In this document: positions 8,645 to 15,957 of the stretch, one piece after another
Position numbering within the stretch: position 1 is the stretch's first letter
Layout: every line of letters begins with the position of its first letter
NCBI RefSeq assembly: GCF_018917965.1
Contig: NZ_JAHLPP010000002.1
Span: 62,001 to 126,000 of the forward strand
DNA from: Pseudoflavonifractor sp. MSJ-37
Lineage (GTDB): Bacteria; Bacillota; Clostridia; Oscillospirales; Oscillospiraceae
Length of the DNA stretch: 64,000 bases
Direction of reading: 5' to 3'
Notes under the pieces: model-generated
What the model was told of the DNA's origin: nothing
Databases searched by the model: none
What the model saw: the letters and a program-made list of their open reading frames with translations, nothing else
Program-made: the position numbers and the translations under genes

Positions 8645-9795
8645 TCTATCTGGATGCCGCCGCCACCAGCTATCAGAAGCCGCCGGAGGTCTACGCCCGG
8701 GCCGGGGCGGCCATGGCCTCCCTCTGCGCCAATCCGGGCCGCTCCGGCCACCGGCCCGCTCTGGAGGCCGGCCGTGCGGTCTATGCCGTCCGGGAGCAGG
8801 CGGCGGCTTTCTTCGGGGTCTCCGACCCGGACCGGGTGGTGTTCACCTCCAACGCCACCGACGGACTGAATCTGGCGGTCCAGGGCATGGCCCGCCCCGG
8901 CGGGCATATAGTCGTGACCTCCATGGAGCACAACTCGGTCCTGCGGCCGGTGGAGGCGCTGGAGGCCCGGGGCGTGTCCCACACCGTGGTGTGGGGCGAT
9001 CCCGTCACCGGGGCCGTGACCGCCGGACAGATCGAAGCGGCCCTCCGGTCGGAGACCGTCCTTGTGGTCTGCACCCACGCCGCCAACACCACGGGCACCC
9101 TCATGCCCATTCGGGCCATTGCCCAGGTCTGCCGCCGCCGGGGCATCCCCTTCCTGGTGGATGCCTCCCAGAGCGCAGGGACCTATGCCATCCCCATGGA
9201 GGAGTGGGGCATCGACCTGCTGGCCTGCCCCGGACACAAGGGCCTGCTGGGCCTGCCCGGCACCGGGCTCCTCTGTCTGGGACCTGGGACCGCCCCCGCG
9301 CCGCTGAAGCAGGGCGGCACCGGGAGCTTCTCCATGGAGCTGGACCAGCCCGCCGCCCTGCCCGACCGCTACGAGAGCGGCACTCTGAACACCGTGGGCA
9401 TCGCTTCCCTAGGCGCGGGACTGGCGTGGCTCACCGCGCAGGGCCCTGAGCACGTCCGCCGGCGGGAGGAGGCCCTCTGCGCCCAGCTCCTGGACGGCCT
9501 GGCGGATATCGGGGGCATCCGGGTCTACGGCCCCCGGGACGCCGCCCAGCGGGCGGCGGTGGTCCTGCTGGACGTCCCCGGCATGGACTGCTCCGAGGCC
9601 GCCTTCCGGCTGGACCGGGACTACGGCATCTGCGTCCGCTCCGGGCTCCACTGCGCCCCGCTGGCCCATCAGACCGTGGGCTCTGGTCCGGCGGGGGCCG
9701 TCCGGCTGAGCCTTGGCCCCTTCAACACCGCCGATGAGATCGGCCGGACCCTGGAGGCCCTTTCCGAACTGGCCAGGCTGGGCCGGAGCCGTTAG
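8641..9795 (+). CDS. Cysteine desulfurase family protein (class V aminotransferase)
   Basis: A 384-residue PLP enzyme beginning IYLDAAATSYQKPPEV, with VDASQSAG, the PLP lysine in CPGHKGLLG and the persulfide-forming Cys in RSGLHCAPLAHQTVG. This pattern is that of the desulfurase subgroup found in selenium-dependent molybdenum hydroxylase loci and beside DUF3343, not of IscS or SufS. It would remove S (or Se) from cysteine (or selenocysteine) and pass it to the Cys of the overlapping DUF3343 protein. Its stop TAG interlocks with the spoIIR stop on the other strand, so the two genes converge with shared bases. Confidence 0.88.
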   Translation: MIYLDAAATSYQKPPEVYARAGAAMASLCANPGRSGHRPALEAGRAVYAVREQAAAFFGVSDPDRVVFTSNATDGLNLAVQGMARPGGHIVVTSMEHNSVLRPVEALEARGVSHTVVWGDPVTGAVTAGQIEAALRSETVLVVCTHAANTTGTLMPIRAIAQVCRRRGIPFLVDASQSAGTYAIPMEEWGIDLLACPGHKGLLGLPGTGLLCLGPGTAPAPLKQGGTGSFSMELDQPAALPDRYESGTLNTVGIASLGAGLAWLTAQGPEHVRRREEALCAQLLDGLADIGGIRVYGPRDAAQRAAVVLLDVPGMDCSEAAFRLDRDYGICVRSGLHCAPLAHQTVGSGPAGAVRLSLGPFNTADEIGRTLEALSELARLGRSR

Positions 9796-10451
9796 GCGCG
9801 GGCCTCCCACCAGCGGCGAGCCTCTTCCAGCAGTTCCATGGCTTTGAACTTCACCACATAGCCCTCGCTCTCCCCGGTGACCAGTGCCACCTCCCGCTCG
9901 CTCAGCACATCTGACAGGCCGGCGGAACCGGAGCACTCCGTGACGGAGCCCAGACACAGGGGCGGGAAGACCACACACCACCAGTTCTGGCCGTCCCCCT
10001 CGCCGATCTCGATCCGCAGGGCGGTGTAGGTCCCGGCGGGCAGGGCGAAATCCTGATAGGTCTTTGTGGGGAACCAGACATCGTGCTCCAGCGAGGCCGT
10101 CACCGGATAGGAGAAGCCCTCCCGGGCCACCACCTCCGCCCCGGCGGCGGCCAACTCCGGGAGGGCGGCGCCCATGAGCGCCTCCGCCTGCTCCCGGTCG
10201 GCCTCCGGCGGCACCAGCCCGTCGGCGGCGGAGAGGACCGCGTCCCGGACCTCCCGCTTCAGGGCCTGGTCCGCCGGATCGTCCGAGTTGGCCAGCACAT
10301 GGAGCCGCACCACTCGATCTGCCAGAGCGGCCTGCTCCGCATCCAGCCGGGTTCCCCAGAGGGCGCTCACCGCCGCCGCCAGCAGGAGCGCCAGCTCCCA
10401 CCGGCGGAGCCGGTCCCGTTTCCTTCCATATGTCAGTCGTTCTCCTTCCAT
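9792..10451 (-). CDS. spoIIR: Stage II sporulation protein R
   Basis: A 219-residue secreted signalling protein. In sporulation SpoIIR is made in the forespore under sigma-F and triggers SpoIIGA to process pro-sigma-E in the mother cell. Visible are one N-terminal TM/signal segment (LALLLAAAVSALWG), VVRLHVLANSDDPADQALK, REVRDAVL, and WWCVVFPPLC. The C-terminus ends YVVKFKAMELLEEARRWWEA, typical of the family. ATG 10451 has no good Shine-Dalgarno; GGGGGG lies about 8 bases upstream. I could not identify a convincing sigma-F promoter. A 12-bp direct repeat flanks the start region. Confidence 0.92.
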   Translation of the reverse strand: MEGERLTYGRKRDRLRRWELALLLAAAVSALWGTRLDAEQAALADRVVRLHVLANSDDPADQALKREVRDAVLSAADGLVPPEADREQAEALMGAALPELAAAGAEVVAREGFSYPVTASLEHDVWFPTKTYQDFALPAGTYTALRIEIGEGDGQNWWCVVFPPLCLGSVTECSGSAGLSDVLSEREVALVTGESEGYVVKFKAMELLEEARRWWEARA

Positions 10452-10523
10452 CCCGTTGCCCCCCTATGTCAGTCGTGTGCCTCTATCCTGTCCAAGGAGG
10501 AGGGTCCCCAAACAAGGATGGCA

Positions 10524-10562
10524 TAAAAACTGCCCAGGCCGTTGGTCGGCCTGGGCAGTTTT
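10524..10562 (-). terminator. Terminator of the LytTR regulator gene
   Basis: AACTGCCCAGGCCG pairs with CGGCCTGGGCAGTT; read on the minus strand it is followed by TTTTTATGCC. The other side is also T-rich, so it may stop both directions. Confidence 0.85.
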
Positions 10563-10576
10563 GTTTGTTCAGCCGC

Positions 10577-11329
10577 TCATCCATCCGCGTCTTTCTCCGG
10601 CTCCGGCGGGCGGCGGGAGCGGCTGGCGATGCCGCTGATGTAATCGTGATAGGCTTGGCGGATGGCCCGCAGGTCCCGCTTGCGGATCAGCACCGTATCT
10701 CCGTTGGAGAGGGTGAAGTCCGTCCCGACGGACCGGATGTAGTTCATGTTCACCAGATAGCTCCGGTGGCACCGCAGGAAGCAGGGGGCGTCCAGCTCCC
10801 GCTCGATCTCCCCAAGCTTCTTGTAGATCGTATGGATCTCGCCTCCGGTCCGGTGGAGGATGCACTGGGAATTCCGGCTCTCCACATAGAGGATCTCCCG
10901 ATACGGCACCCGGATCACCCGGGTCCGGCACTTGACCGGATAGGTCCCATCCAGGATGGCCGCCGTCACCCGGTCCATCGTGCGGACGAAGGTGGCCCAG
11001 CTGTAAGGCTTGAGCAGGTAGCCCGCCGCCCCCACCTCGAAGCTCTTGGGCGCGAAGTCCAGCGTCCCGGTGCAGAACAGGATCGTGCCCGGATAGGCCC
11101 GGTCCCGCAGTCTCCGGGCCACATCGATCCCCAGCGAGAACTCCATATAGATGTCCAGCACGACGATATCGTACCACTCGCCGTCGCAGACCTCATACCA
11201 GAGGGCCTCTCCACTCTCGAAAGGGACGCACTGGTAGGAGATCGCCCGCAGGCCGCAGTATTCTTTTAGATAGTCCGACAGGAACTCCCTTTCGATCTCC
11301 GAATCATCACATATCGCGATCCGCAGCAC
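10577..11329 (-). CDS. LytTR-family response regulator, orphan
   Basis: About 250 residues with an N-terminal receiver domain (AICDDSEIE, the phospho-acceptor Asp in DIVVLDIYMEF, and the conserved Lys in GYLLKPYSW). A LytTR DNA-binding domain follows (ILYVESRNSQCILH, FLRCHRSYLVNMNYI). It resembles AgrA/LytR/VirR-type regulators of peptide-sensing or surface functions. No ATG lies near the conserved N-terminus; GTG 11329 has AAAGGA about 11 bases upstream, while the open frame continues to a TTG at 11377. No histidine kinase is adjacent, so the partner must lie elsewhere. It has its own terminator and is monocistronic. Confidence 0.85.
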   Translation of the reverse strand: MLRIAICDDSEIEREFLSDYLKEYCGLRAISYQCVPFESGEALWYEVCDGEWYDIVVLDIYMEFSLGIDVARRLRDRAYPGTILFCTGTLDFAPKSFEVGAAGYLLKPYSWATFVRTMDRVTAAILDGTYPVKCRTRVIRVPYREILYVESRNSQCILHRTGGEIHTIYKKLGEIERELDAPCFLRCHRSYLVNMNYIRSVGTDFTLSNGDTVLIRKRDLRAIRQAYHDYISGIASRSRRPPEPEKDADG

Positions 11330-11527
11330 AGGTATCGCATTCCTTTCCGTTTCGTTCTCGAACTCTGCATTATGCAAAATGCGGTGTCATTTTCACCGGT
11401 TCTTTTTCCATTTTCATCAAATCGGACCCCATCCTCTTCGCTCATGCTATCCTCTCCACATTGGCTTCCTCCTCATTTCTGGACTGGATGAGGGGAAGCG
11501 AGAATTTGGAACGAGGAGGAGACCGTC

Positions 11528-11749
11528 ATGGTCCGGTATCACACGATCAAAGAAGAGTTGTATTCTGAGGCAGTGGGGCATTACTCTGCCTTCGGGATCC
11601 TTGTCCAGGACTCCGGGCACCCAAGCCAGTACATACCAGATATCTTTCTTCAGGAGGAACAGGCTGATGCCTTTGTCGAGCAGATCAATGCGCTCCAGCT
11701 CTCTCCGGTCCACTTGATGGATGTGATCATGGATACTCTGGGCGTGTGA
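11528..11749 (+). CDS. Small conserved protein, DUF6514-like
   Basis: A 73-residue acidic soluble protein preceded by GAGGAGGAG and followed by a strong terminator, so it is a real single-gene unit. It has a tyrosine/aspartate-rich N-terminal part ending in a YIPDIFLQEEQADAFV segment and then LSPVHLMDVIMDTL. The pattern of an N-terminal beta region plus a C-terminal SPxHLxDV helix resembles small DUF6514 proteins of Clostridia, but I assign that only from memory of the motif. No TM segment, signal or Cys is present. Function unknown. It is divergent from the LytTR regulator, which could control it. Confidence 0.65.
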   Translation: MVRYHTIKEELYSEAVGHYSAFGILVQDSGHPSQYIPDIFLQEEQADAFVEQINALQLSPVHLMDVIMDTLGV

Positions 11750-11766
11750 CCGCCCATCCCATGCAT

Positions 11767-11826
11767 ATGGCCGCGGAGATGTCCGCAGGAGATCGTTCTG
11801 CAGACCCGCGGCCATTCTGTATTTTT
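11767..11826 (+). terminator. Intrinsic terminator after the small DUF6514-like gene
   Basis: ATGGCCGCGG pairs with CCGCGGCCAT, with an inner GTCCGCAG/CTGCAGAC stem, followed by TCTGTATTTTTA. Confidence 0.8.
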
Positions 11827-11880
11827 ATTATCCGATGATCCCGGACCCGAATTCCATCGGATCCTGTCGGATCCGGCCGG

Positions 11881-12792
11881 TCAGTCCAGGAACTGGATGG
11901 CCGCGCCCAGCACGCCCGCGCCGATGTAGACGCTGAGGGTGGCGTCGATCTCACCGTCCCAGAAGTGGGCGGACGCCGGGAATGCCGCATCCACCTTGCC
12001 CTTGAGCTCCGCCATCTCCTCCGGAGCGCCGCCGTTGGCCACCGCCAGATTGTACCGATGTCCCGGGCCATGCTCGGCCATCCGGGCCTGGAGCATCTCC
12101 AGCAGCTTGCCCTGGACCGCCTTCCGTCCCCGGACCTTGGCCACGCTGGTGAGCTGGCCGTCAGCGGCGAAGCCCACGATCGGCTTGATGTTCAGCATCG
12201 TGCCGGCAAAGGCCGTCATCTTGCCGATGCGGCCGCCTTTCTGGAGGTATTCCAGTGTGTCCACCGTGAAGTAGGGGAAGGTGTTCTTCAGCAGGAAGGG
12301 CACCCGCTCGCCTACCAGCGTGTCCCAATCCATGCCGGACTGGATATCCTCCCACAGCTGGAGGAGGGTGATGCCGATGCCGAGACTGCCGCTCAGGGAG
12401 TCGAACACGGCGGTGGTCAAGTCCTCCCGCTCCGCGCAGTGGAGGCGCACCATATTGTAGGTGCCCGACAGGCCGGAGGACAGATGGATCGCGATGACCC
12501 GCTCATATCCCAGCGCGGCGATCTGATCCAGGGTCTCCTTCACCTCGCCTCCGTCGGGAAGGGAGGTCTGAGGCAGCTCTCCCGCCCTCTGGCGGGCATA
12601 GATGTCCTGGGCGAAGATATCCACGCCGTCCCCATACTCCGCGCCGTCCTGACAGCGGATCTTCAGGGGCACCACGAAGATAGGCGTGCCCGCCCGCTGT
12701 GCCGCCGACAGGTCGGCGCAGGAATCGGTCAGGAGAGCGATCTTCTGGGGATCATGCTCAAAACAGGTGTGCTCCATTGACAAGTTCATCAT
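11881..12792 (-). CDS. DegV-family fatty-acid-binding protein
   Basis: About 303 residues in the DegV (FakB-like) fold, which binds a fatty acid for the FakA kinase in characterised members. Landmarks are LLTDSCADLSAAQ (N-terminal lipid-binding loop), FVVPLKIRCQDG, TSLPDGGEV, and IHLSSGLSGTYNMV. The C-terminal part has LEYLQKGGRIGKMTAF and MLNIKPIVGF. Tandem ATGs at 12792 and 12789 have only a weak AGGGTAGG immediately upstream; the next Met is at 12777. Transcription starts from a consensus minus-strand promoter that shares an operator region with tetR. No fakA is present in the window. A second DegV gene lies 3 kb away at 15958. Confidence 0.88.
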   Translation of the reverse strand: MMNLSMEHTCFEHDPQKIALLTDSCADLSAAQRAGTPIFVVPLKIRCQDGAEYGDGVDIFAQDIYARQRAGELPQTSLPDGGEVKETLDQIAALGYERVIAIHLSSGLSGTYNMVRLHCAEREDLTTAVFDSLSGSLGIGITLLQLWEDIQSGMDWDTLVGERVPFLLKNTFPYFTVDTLEYLQKGGRIGKMTAFAGTMLNIKPIVGFAADGQLTSVAKVRGRKAVQGKLLEMLQARMAEHGPGHRYNLAVANGGAPEEMAELKGKVDAAFPASAHFWDGEIDATLSVYIGAGVLGAAIQFLD

Positions 12793-12805
12793 CCTACCCT
12801 ATAAT
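12777..12805 (+). promoter_or_regulatory. Consensus promoter of the tetR gene
   Basis: TTGACA at 12777-12782, 17-bp spacer and TATAAT at 12800-12805, a perfect vegetative match. It lies over the 5' end of the divergent degV gene; the start site would fall near 12812, just before the palindrome. Confidence 0.85.
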
Positions 12806-12817
12806 AGCGTCATAAAG

Positions 12818-12853
12818 TCACATAACATCGTTATGTGATCGTTCTGTAACGAT
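12818..12853. promoter_or_regulatory. Putative TetR operator between facing promoters
   Basis: CACATAAC-ATC-GTTATGTG (12819-12837, one more matching base on each side) is a perfect palindrome. A second dyad ATCGTT-CTGT-AACGAT follows at 12838-12853. Both lie between the -10 boxes of the tetR and degV promoters, covering both predicted start sites. An 18-base copy (CATAACATCGTTATGTGA) recurs at 15244. Binding by the adjacent TetR protein is inferred. Confidence 0.75.
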
Positions 12854-12880
12854 TATACGGCCAGGAAGGGTCGGTGTCAA
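12852..12880 (-). promoter_or_regulatory. Consensus promoter of the degV gene
   Basis: Read on the minus strand: TTGACA (12880-12875), 17-bp spacer, TATAAT (12857-12852). It lies just upstream of the tetR start codon and faces the tetR promoter. Confidence 0.85.
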
Positions 12881-12895
12881 GCAAAAAGGAGCGGT

Positions 12896-13495
12896 ATGAT
12901 GGAGTACAGTCAGCGGCGGAAGGAGCAGGCCCGCCATACCGAGGAGGCCATCCTGCGGGCGGCAGTGGATCTGCTCCGGCAGGAGCGCTTCGACCGGGTG
13001 TCCGTGCGGGACATCTGCCGGGCGGCCGGGATCACCACTGGCGCGTTCTATCACCACTTCAGATCCAAGGATGAGCTGCTCCGCCGGGGATTCTCCCCTC
13101 TGGATTCCTATATGGAGGAGGCCCTGGTCCCCCATGAGGGGGAGCCGCCGGTCCGGCGGCTCCAGGTCCTGCTGACCAGCTACACCGCATTCATGGAGCA
13201 CATGGGCTGGGAGCTGTTGGCCCAGTACTACCAGCAGCGGCTCTCCGCCCCGGACAGCCGCTCGATGGATGAGAGCCGCTTCGCCCTCCGAGCTATGCTG
13301 GCCTGTCTGCGTGAGGCCGACGCGGCCGGGATGCTGGCCGGCGGCATCACGCCGGAATGGGCGGCGGACTTCCTGTTCCGCCATTTCCGGGGGGCCGTGA
13401 TCGACTGGATCCTCCACCAGGGGAGCTACTCTCTGTCCGAGAAGCTGGAGCAGGACTGCCGCCTCTTCCAGGGGCTATTCCAGGGGCCGGGCTGA
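12896..13495 (+). CDS. TetR/AcrR-family transcriptional regulator
   Basis: A 199-residue one-component repressor. The N-terminal HTH is clear (ILRAAVDLLRQERFDRV, VRDICRAAGITTGAFYHHFRSKDELL), followed by an all-alpha ligand domain with no recognisable ligand signature. Two tandem ATGs (12896, 12899) follow AAAAAGGA. It is transcribed from a perfect promoter with a palindromic operator at +6 to +26, the layout expected for autorepression, and has its own terminator. The divergent degV gene shares the operator region. Likely inducers would be lipid-like molecules given the DegV neighbour, but that is inference. Confidence 0.9.
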   Translation: MMEYSQRRKEQARHTEEAILRAAVDLLRQERFDRVSVRDICRAAGITTGAFYHHFRSKDELLRRGFSPLDSYMEEALVPHEGEPPVRRLQVLLTSYTAFMEHMGWELLAQYYQQRLSAPDSRSMDESRFALRAMLACLREADAAGMLAGGITPEWAADFLFRHFRGAVIDWILHQGSYSLSEKLEQDCRLFQGLFQGPG

Positions 13496-13511
13496 GCCAT
13501 GTCCGCCCTCC

Positions 13512-13555
13512 GCGGGGAGGCGTTCCGTCCCGGAACGTCTCCCCGCTTCTTTTCG
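13512..13555 (+). terminator. Terminator of tetR
   Basis: GCGGGGAGGCGTTCC pairs with GGAACGTCTCCCCGC, followed by TTCTTTTC. Confidence 0.88.
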
Positions 13556-13641
13556 TCCATTTTTCTCTATCATTTCCCCGGTGGATATGGTATCATAGAA
13601 AAGATTTTGAACACTTTTTTAACAGATAAAGGAGATCGACG

Positions 13642-15240
13642 ATGATAACCGTTTCCGACCTGACCCTCCAGTACAGCGGGCAGCCCCTGTTCTCTCACGT
13701 GGACCTGCAGTTCACCCGCGGGAACTGCTATGGCATCATCGGCGCCAACGGCGCCGGCAAGTCCACCTTCCTGAAGATCCTCTCCGGGCAGCTGGAGCCC
13801 ACCAAGGGCGAGGTCTCCATCCTGCCCAACGTGCGGATGTCCATCCTGAAGCAGGACCAGAACGCCTATGACGCCTTCAACGTGATGGACACGGTCATCA
13901 TGGGCAACCAGCGTCTCTACGACATCGGCAAGGAGAAGGAGGCCCTCTACGCCAAGGAGGAGATGACCGAGGAGGACGGCATCAAGGCCTGCGAGCTGGA
14001 GGAGGAGTACGCTGAGCTGGGCGGCTGGGAGGCCGAGAGCGACGCCTCCCGGATCCTCCAGGGCCTGGGCATCGGCACCGAGTTCCACTACAACGACATG
14101 GCCACCCTGGACTCCCGCCTGAAGGTGAAGGTCCTGCTGGCCCAGGCTCTGTTCGGCAACCCTGACATCCTCCTGCTGGACGAGCCCACCAACAACCTGG
14201 ACATCAACGCCGTGAACTGGCTGGAGGACTTCCTGCTGGATTTCGAGGGCACCGTGATCGTGGTATCCCATGACCGCCACTTCCTCAACACCATCTGCAC
14301 CCATATCGTGGACATCGACTACAACAAGATCAAGCTCTATGTGGGCAACTATGACTTCTGGTACGAGTCCTCTCAGCTCATGCAGTCCCTGATCAAGAAC
14401 CAGAACAAGCGCAACGAGGAGAAGATCAAGGAGCTCCAGGACTTCATCGCCCGGTTCTCCGCCAACAAGTCCAAGTCCAAGCAGGCCACCGCCCGCCGGA
14501 AGCTGCTGGACAAGCTGACCGTGGAGGAGATGCCCGCCTCCTCCCGCCGCTATCCCTGGGTGTCCTTCTCTCCCGAGCGGGAGGTGGGCAAGGACATCCT
14601 CTTCGTCACCGACGTGAGCAAGACCGTCGACGGCGTGAAGGTGCTGGACAAGGTGTCCTTCATCGTGGGCCGGGACGACAAGATCGCCTTCGTGGGCGAC
14701 AATGAGAACGCCCACACCGCCCTCTTCAAGATCCTCACCGGCGAGCTGGAGCCCGACGAGGGCACCGTGAAGTGGGGCCAGACCGCCTCCTTCTCCTATT
14801 TCCCCAAGGACAACACCGCCTATTTCGAGGGCCACGACGAGAACCTGGTGGAGTGGCTCCGCGAGTTCTCCCCCGACCCCCACGAGAGCTATCTCCGGGG
14901 CTTCCTGGGCCGGATGCTCTTCTCCGGTGACGACGTGTATAAGAGCGTGAAGGTCCTCTCCGGCGGCGAGAAGGTCCGCTGTATGCTCTCCCGGATGATG
15001 CTCTCCGGCGCCAACGTGCTCCTGCTGGACCAGCCCACCAACCATCTGGACCTGGAGTCCATCACCGCGGTGAACAACGGCCTGGAGGCGGTGAAGTGCA
15101 ATGTGCTCTTCTCCTCCCATGACCACCAGATGGTCCAGACCGTGGCCAACCGCATCTTCGACTTCACCAACGACGGCAGACTGATCGACCGGAAGTGCTC
15201 CTACGACGACTATCTGGCCAGCCAGAACGCCGACGCGTGA
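13642..15240 (+). CDS. ABC-F family ATPase with one degenerate ATP site
   Basis: A 532-residue soluble protein with two ABC domains joined by a charged linker (about 245-300), the ABC-F layout of ribosome-acting ATPases, closest in feel to the YbiT/YkpA subgroup. Domain 1 has Walker A GANGAGKST (34-42), Walker B LLLDEP (Glu181) and the switch His210, but its signature reads LDSRLK (156-161) rather than LSGGE. Domain 2 has an intact LSGGE (439-443) but Walker A is GDNENAHTA (His358 where Lys is expected) and Walker B ends LLLDQP (Gln464). Because each ATP site pairs Walker motifs of one domain with the signature of the other, one site is intact and the other loses all three. AAAGGAG precedes the ATG, and TGGTATCAT at 13588-13596 could be an extended -10. 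Confidence 0.9.
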   Translation: MITVSDLTLQYSGQPLFSHVDLQFTRGNCYGIIGANGAGKSTFLKILSGQLEPTKGEVSILPNVRMSILKQDQNAYDAFNVMDTVIMGNQRLYDIGKEKEALYAKEEMTEEDGIKACELEEEYAELGGWEAESDASRILQGLGIGTEFHYNDMATLDSRLKVKVLLAQALFGNPDILLLDEPTNNLDINAVNWLEDFLLDFEGTVIVVSHDRHFLNTICTHIVDIDYNKIKLYVGNYDFWYESSQLMQSLIKNQNKRNEEKIKELQDFIARFSANKSKSKQATARRKLLDKLTVEEMPASSRRYPWVSFSPEREVGKDILFVTDVSKTVDGVKVLDKVSFIVGRDDKIAFVGDNENAHTALFKILTGELEPDEGTVKWGQTASFSYFPKDNTAYFEGHDENLVEWLREFSPDPHESYLRGFLGRMLFSGDDVYKSVKVLSGGEKVRCMLSRMMLSGANVLLLDQPTNHLDLESITAVNNGLEAVKCNVLFSSHDHQMVQTVANRIFDFTNDGRLIDRKCSYDDYLASQNADA

Positions 15241-15243
15241 CCG

Positions 15244-15261
15244 CATAACATCGTTATGTGA
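15244..15261. promoter_or_regulatory. Second copy of the putative TetR operator
   Basis: CATAACATCGTTATGTGA is identical over 18 bases to the palindrome between degV and tetR. It starts three bases after the ABC-F stop codon and lies about 35 bp upstream of the predicted promoter of the DUF1836 gene. Confidence 0.65.
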
Positions 15262-15270
15262 CCAGACCAG

Positions 15271-15323
15271 CCGGGAGAAGGGCCTTTATGGGGTTTGCTT
15301 CTCCCGGTGATATGTGATAGAAT
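15271..15323 (+). promoter_or_regulatory. Promoter with overlapping inverted repeat before the DUF1836 gene
   Basis: TTGCTT (15295-15300), 17-bp spacer, TAGAAT (15318-15323). The perfect 10-bp arms CCGGGAGAAG (15271-15280) and CTTCTCCCGG (15298-15307) enclose the -35 box, so the repeat could be an operator or a weak terminator for the ABC-F gene; no T-run follows. Confidence 0.55.
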
Positions 15324-15365
15324 GAGACCGACGGCCGCCGGGCGCGCCGTTTTGGAGGGATCGGC

Positions 15366-15917
15366 ATGGAAGAACTCGAAGAACTCAGGGACCGGATGGA
15401 GCGCCAGCGTCCTGTGGCGTGGGAGAGCTTCCCCGACATCGGGCTCTACATGGATCAGGTCATCTCCTACCTGCCCCGGCAGCTGGTCCACTACGGCGAG
15501 GGCGACCTGCTCACCTCCGCCATGGTGAACAACTATATCAAGGACGGTCTGCTCCCCCGGGCGGAGGGGAAGCGGTACTCCAAGCCCCATCTGGGCTATC
15601 TGACGGCGATCTGCGTGCTCAAGCAGGTCCTGTCGGTAAAGGAGATCAGCCGCCTCCTCACGGCCGGCCGGAAGCGGAAGAGCTCCGACGAAGAGCTCTA
15701 CGCCTATTTCTGCCGCAAGCTGGACGCCGCCCTCACGGAGACGGCGGAGCACATCCCCACCGAGGGGGAGGACACGGACCTCCCCCGTCTGGCCCTGGAC
15801 CTGGCCCTGCGGAGCTATGCCGACCGGCTGGCCTGTCAGCGGGTGCTGGACATCCTGGCCCAGCGTTCCCCGGAACCGGAGCGCTCTGGCCGGAAGCGGG
15901 AACGCGGCGGGAAGTAA
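15366..15917 (+). CDS. DUF1836 protein, MerR-like putative regulator
   Basis: A 183-residue protein with the DUF1836 core: DQVISYLPRQLVHYGEGDLLTSAMVNNYIKDGLLP and KRYSKPHLGYLTAICVLKQVLSVKEISRLL (key features: winged-helix-like VNNYIKxGLLP and KRYxxxHLxYL). This resembles the DNA-binding part of MerR proteins, though no experimental function is firmly established for the family. The C-terminus is basic (SGRKRERGGK). It starts at ATG 15366 after GGAGGG. It is followed by a DegV gene and prmA within 40 bases, so these three probably form one transcript from the promoter at 15295. Confidence 0.82.
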   Translation: MEELEELRDRMERQRPVAWESFPDIGLYMDQVISYLPRQLVHYGEGDLLTSAMVNNYIKDGLLPRAEGKRYSKPHLGYLTAICVLKQVLSVKEISRLLTAGRKRKSSDEELYAYFCRKLDAALTETAEHIPTEGEDTDLPRLALDLALRSYADRLACQRVLDILAQRSPEPERSGRKRERGGK

Positions 15918-15957
15918 GCCCCGGCGGGCAGACCGGACCGAAACAGGAGGGTCTCCC

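Noticed and set aside
12881-12895. Phage or toxin-antitoxin switch at the degV/tetR junction
   Set aside because: The facing promoters recall a phage switch, but the flanking genes are ordinary DegV and TetR families with no integrase, Cro-like or toxin gene.
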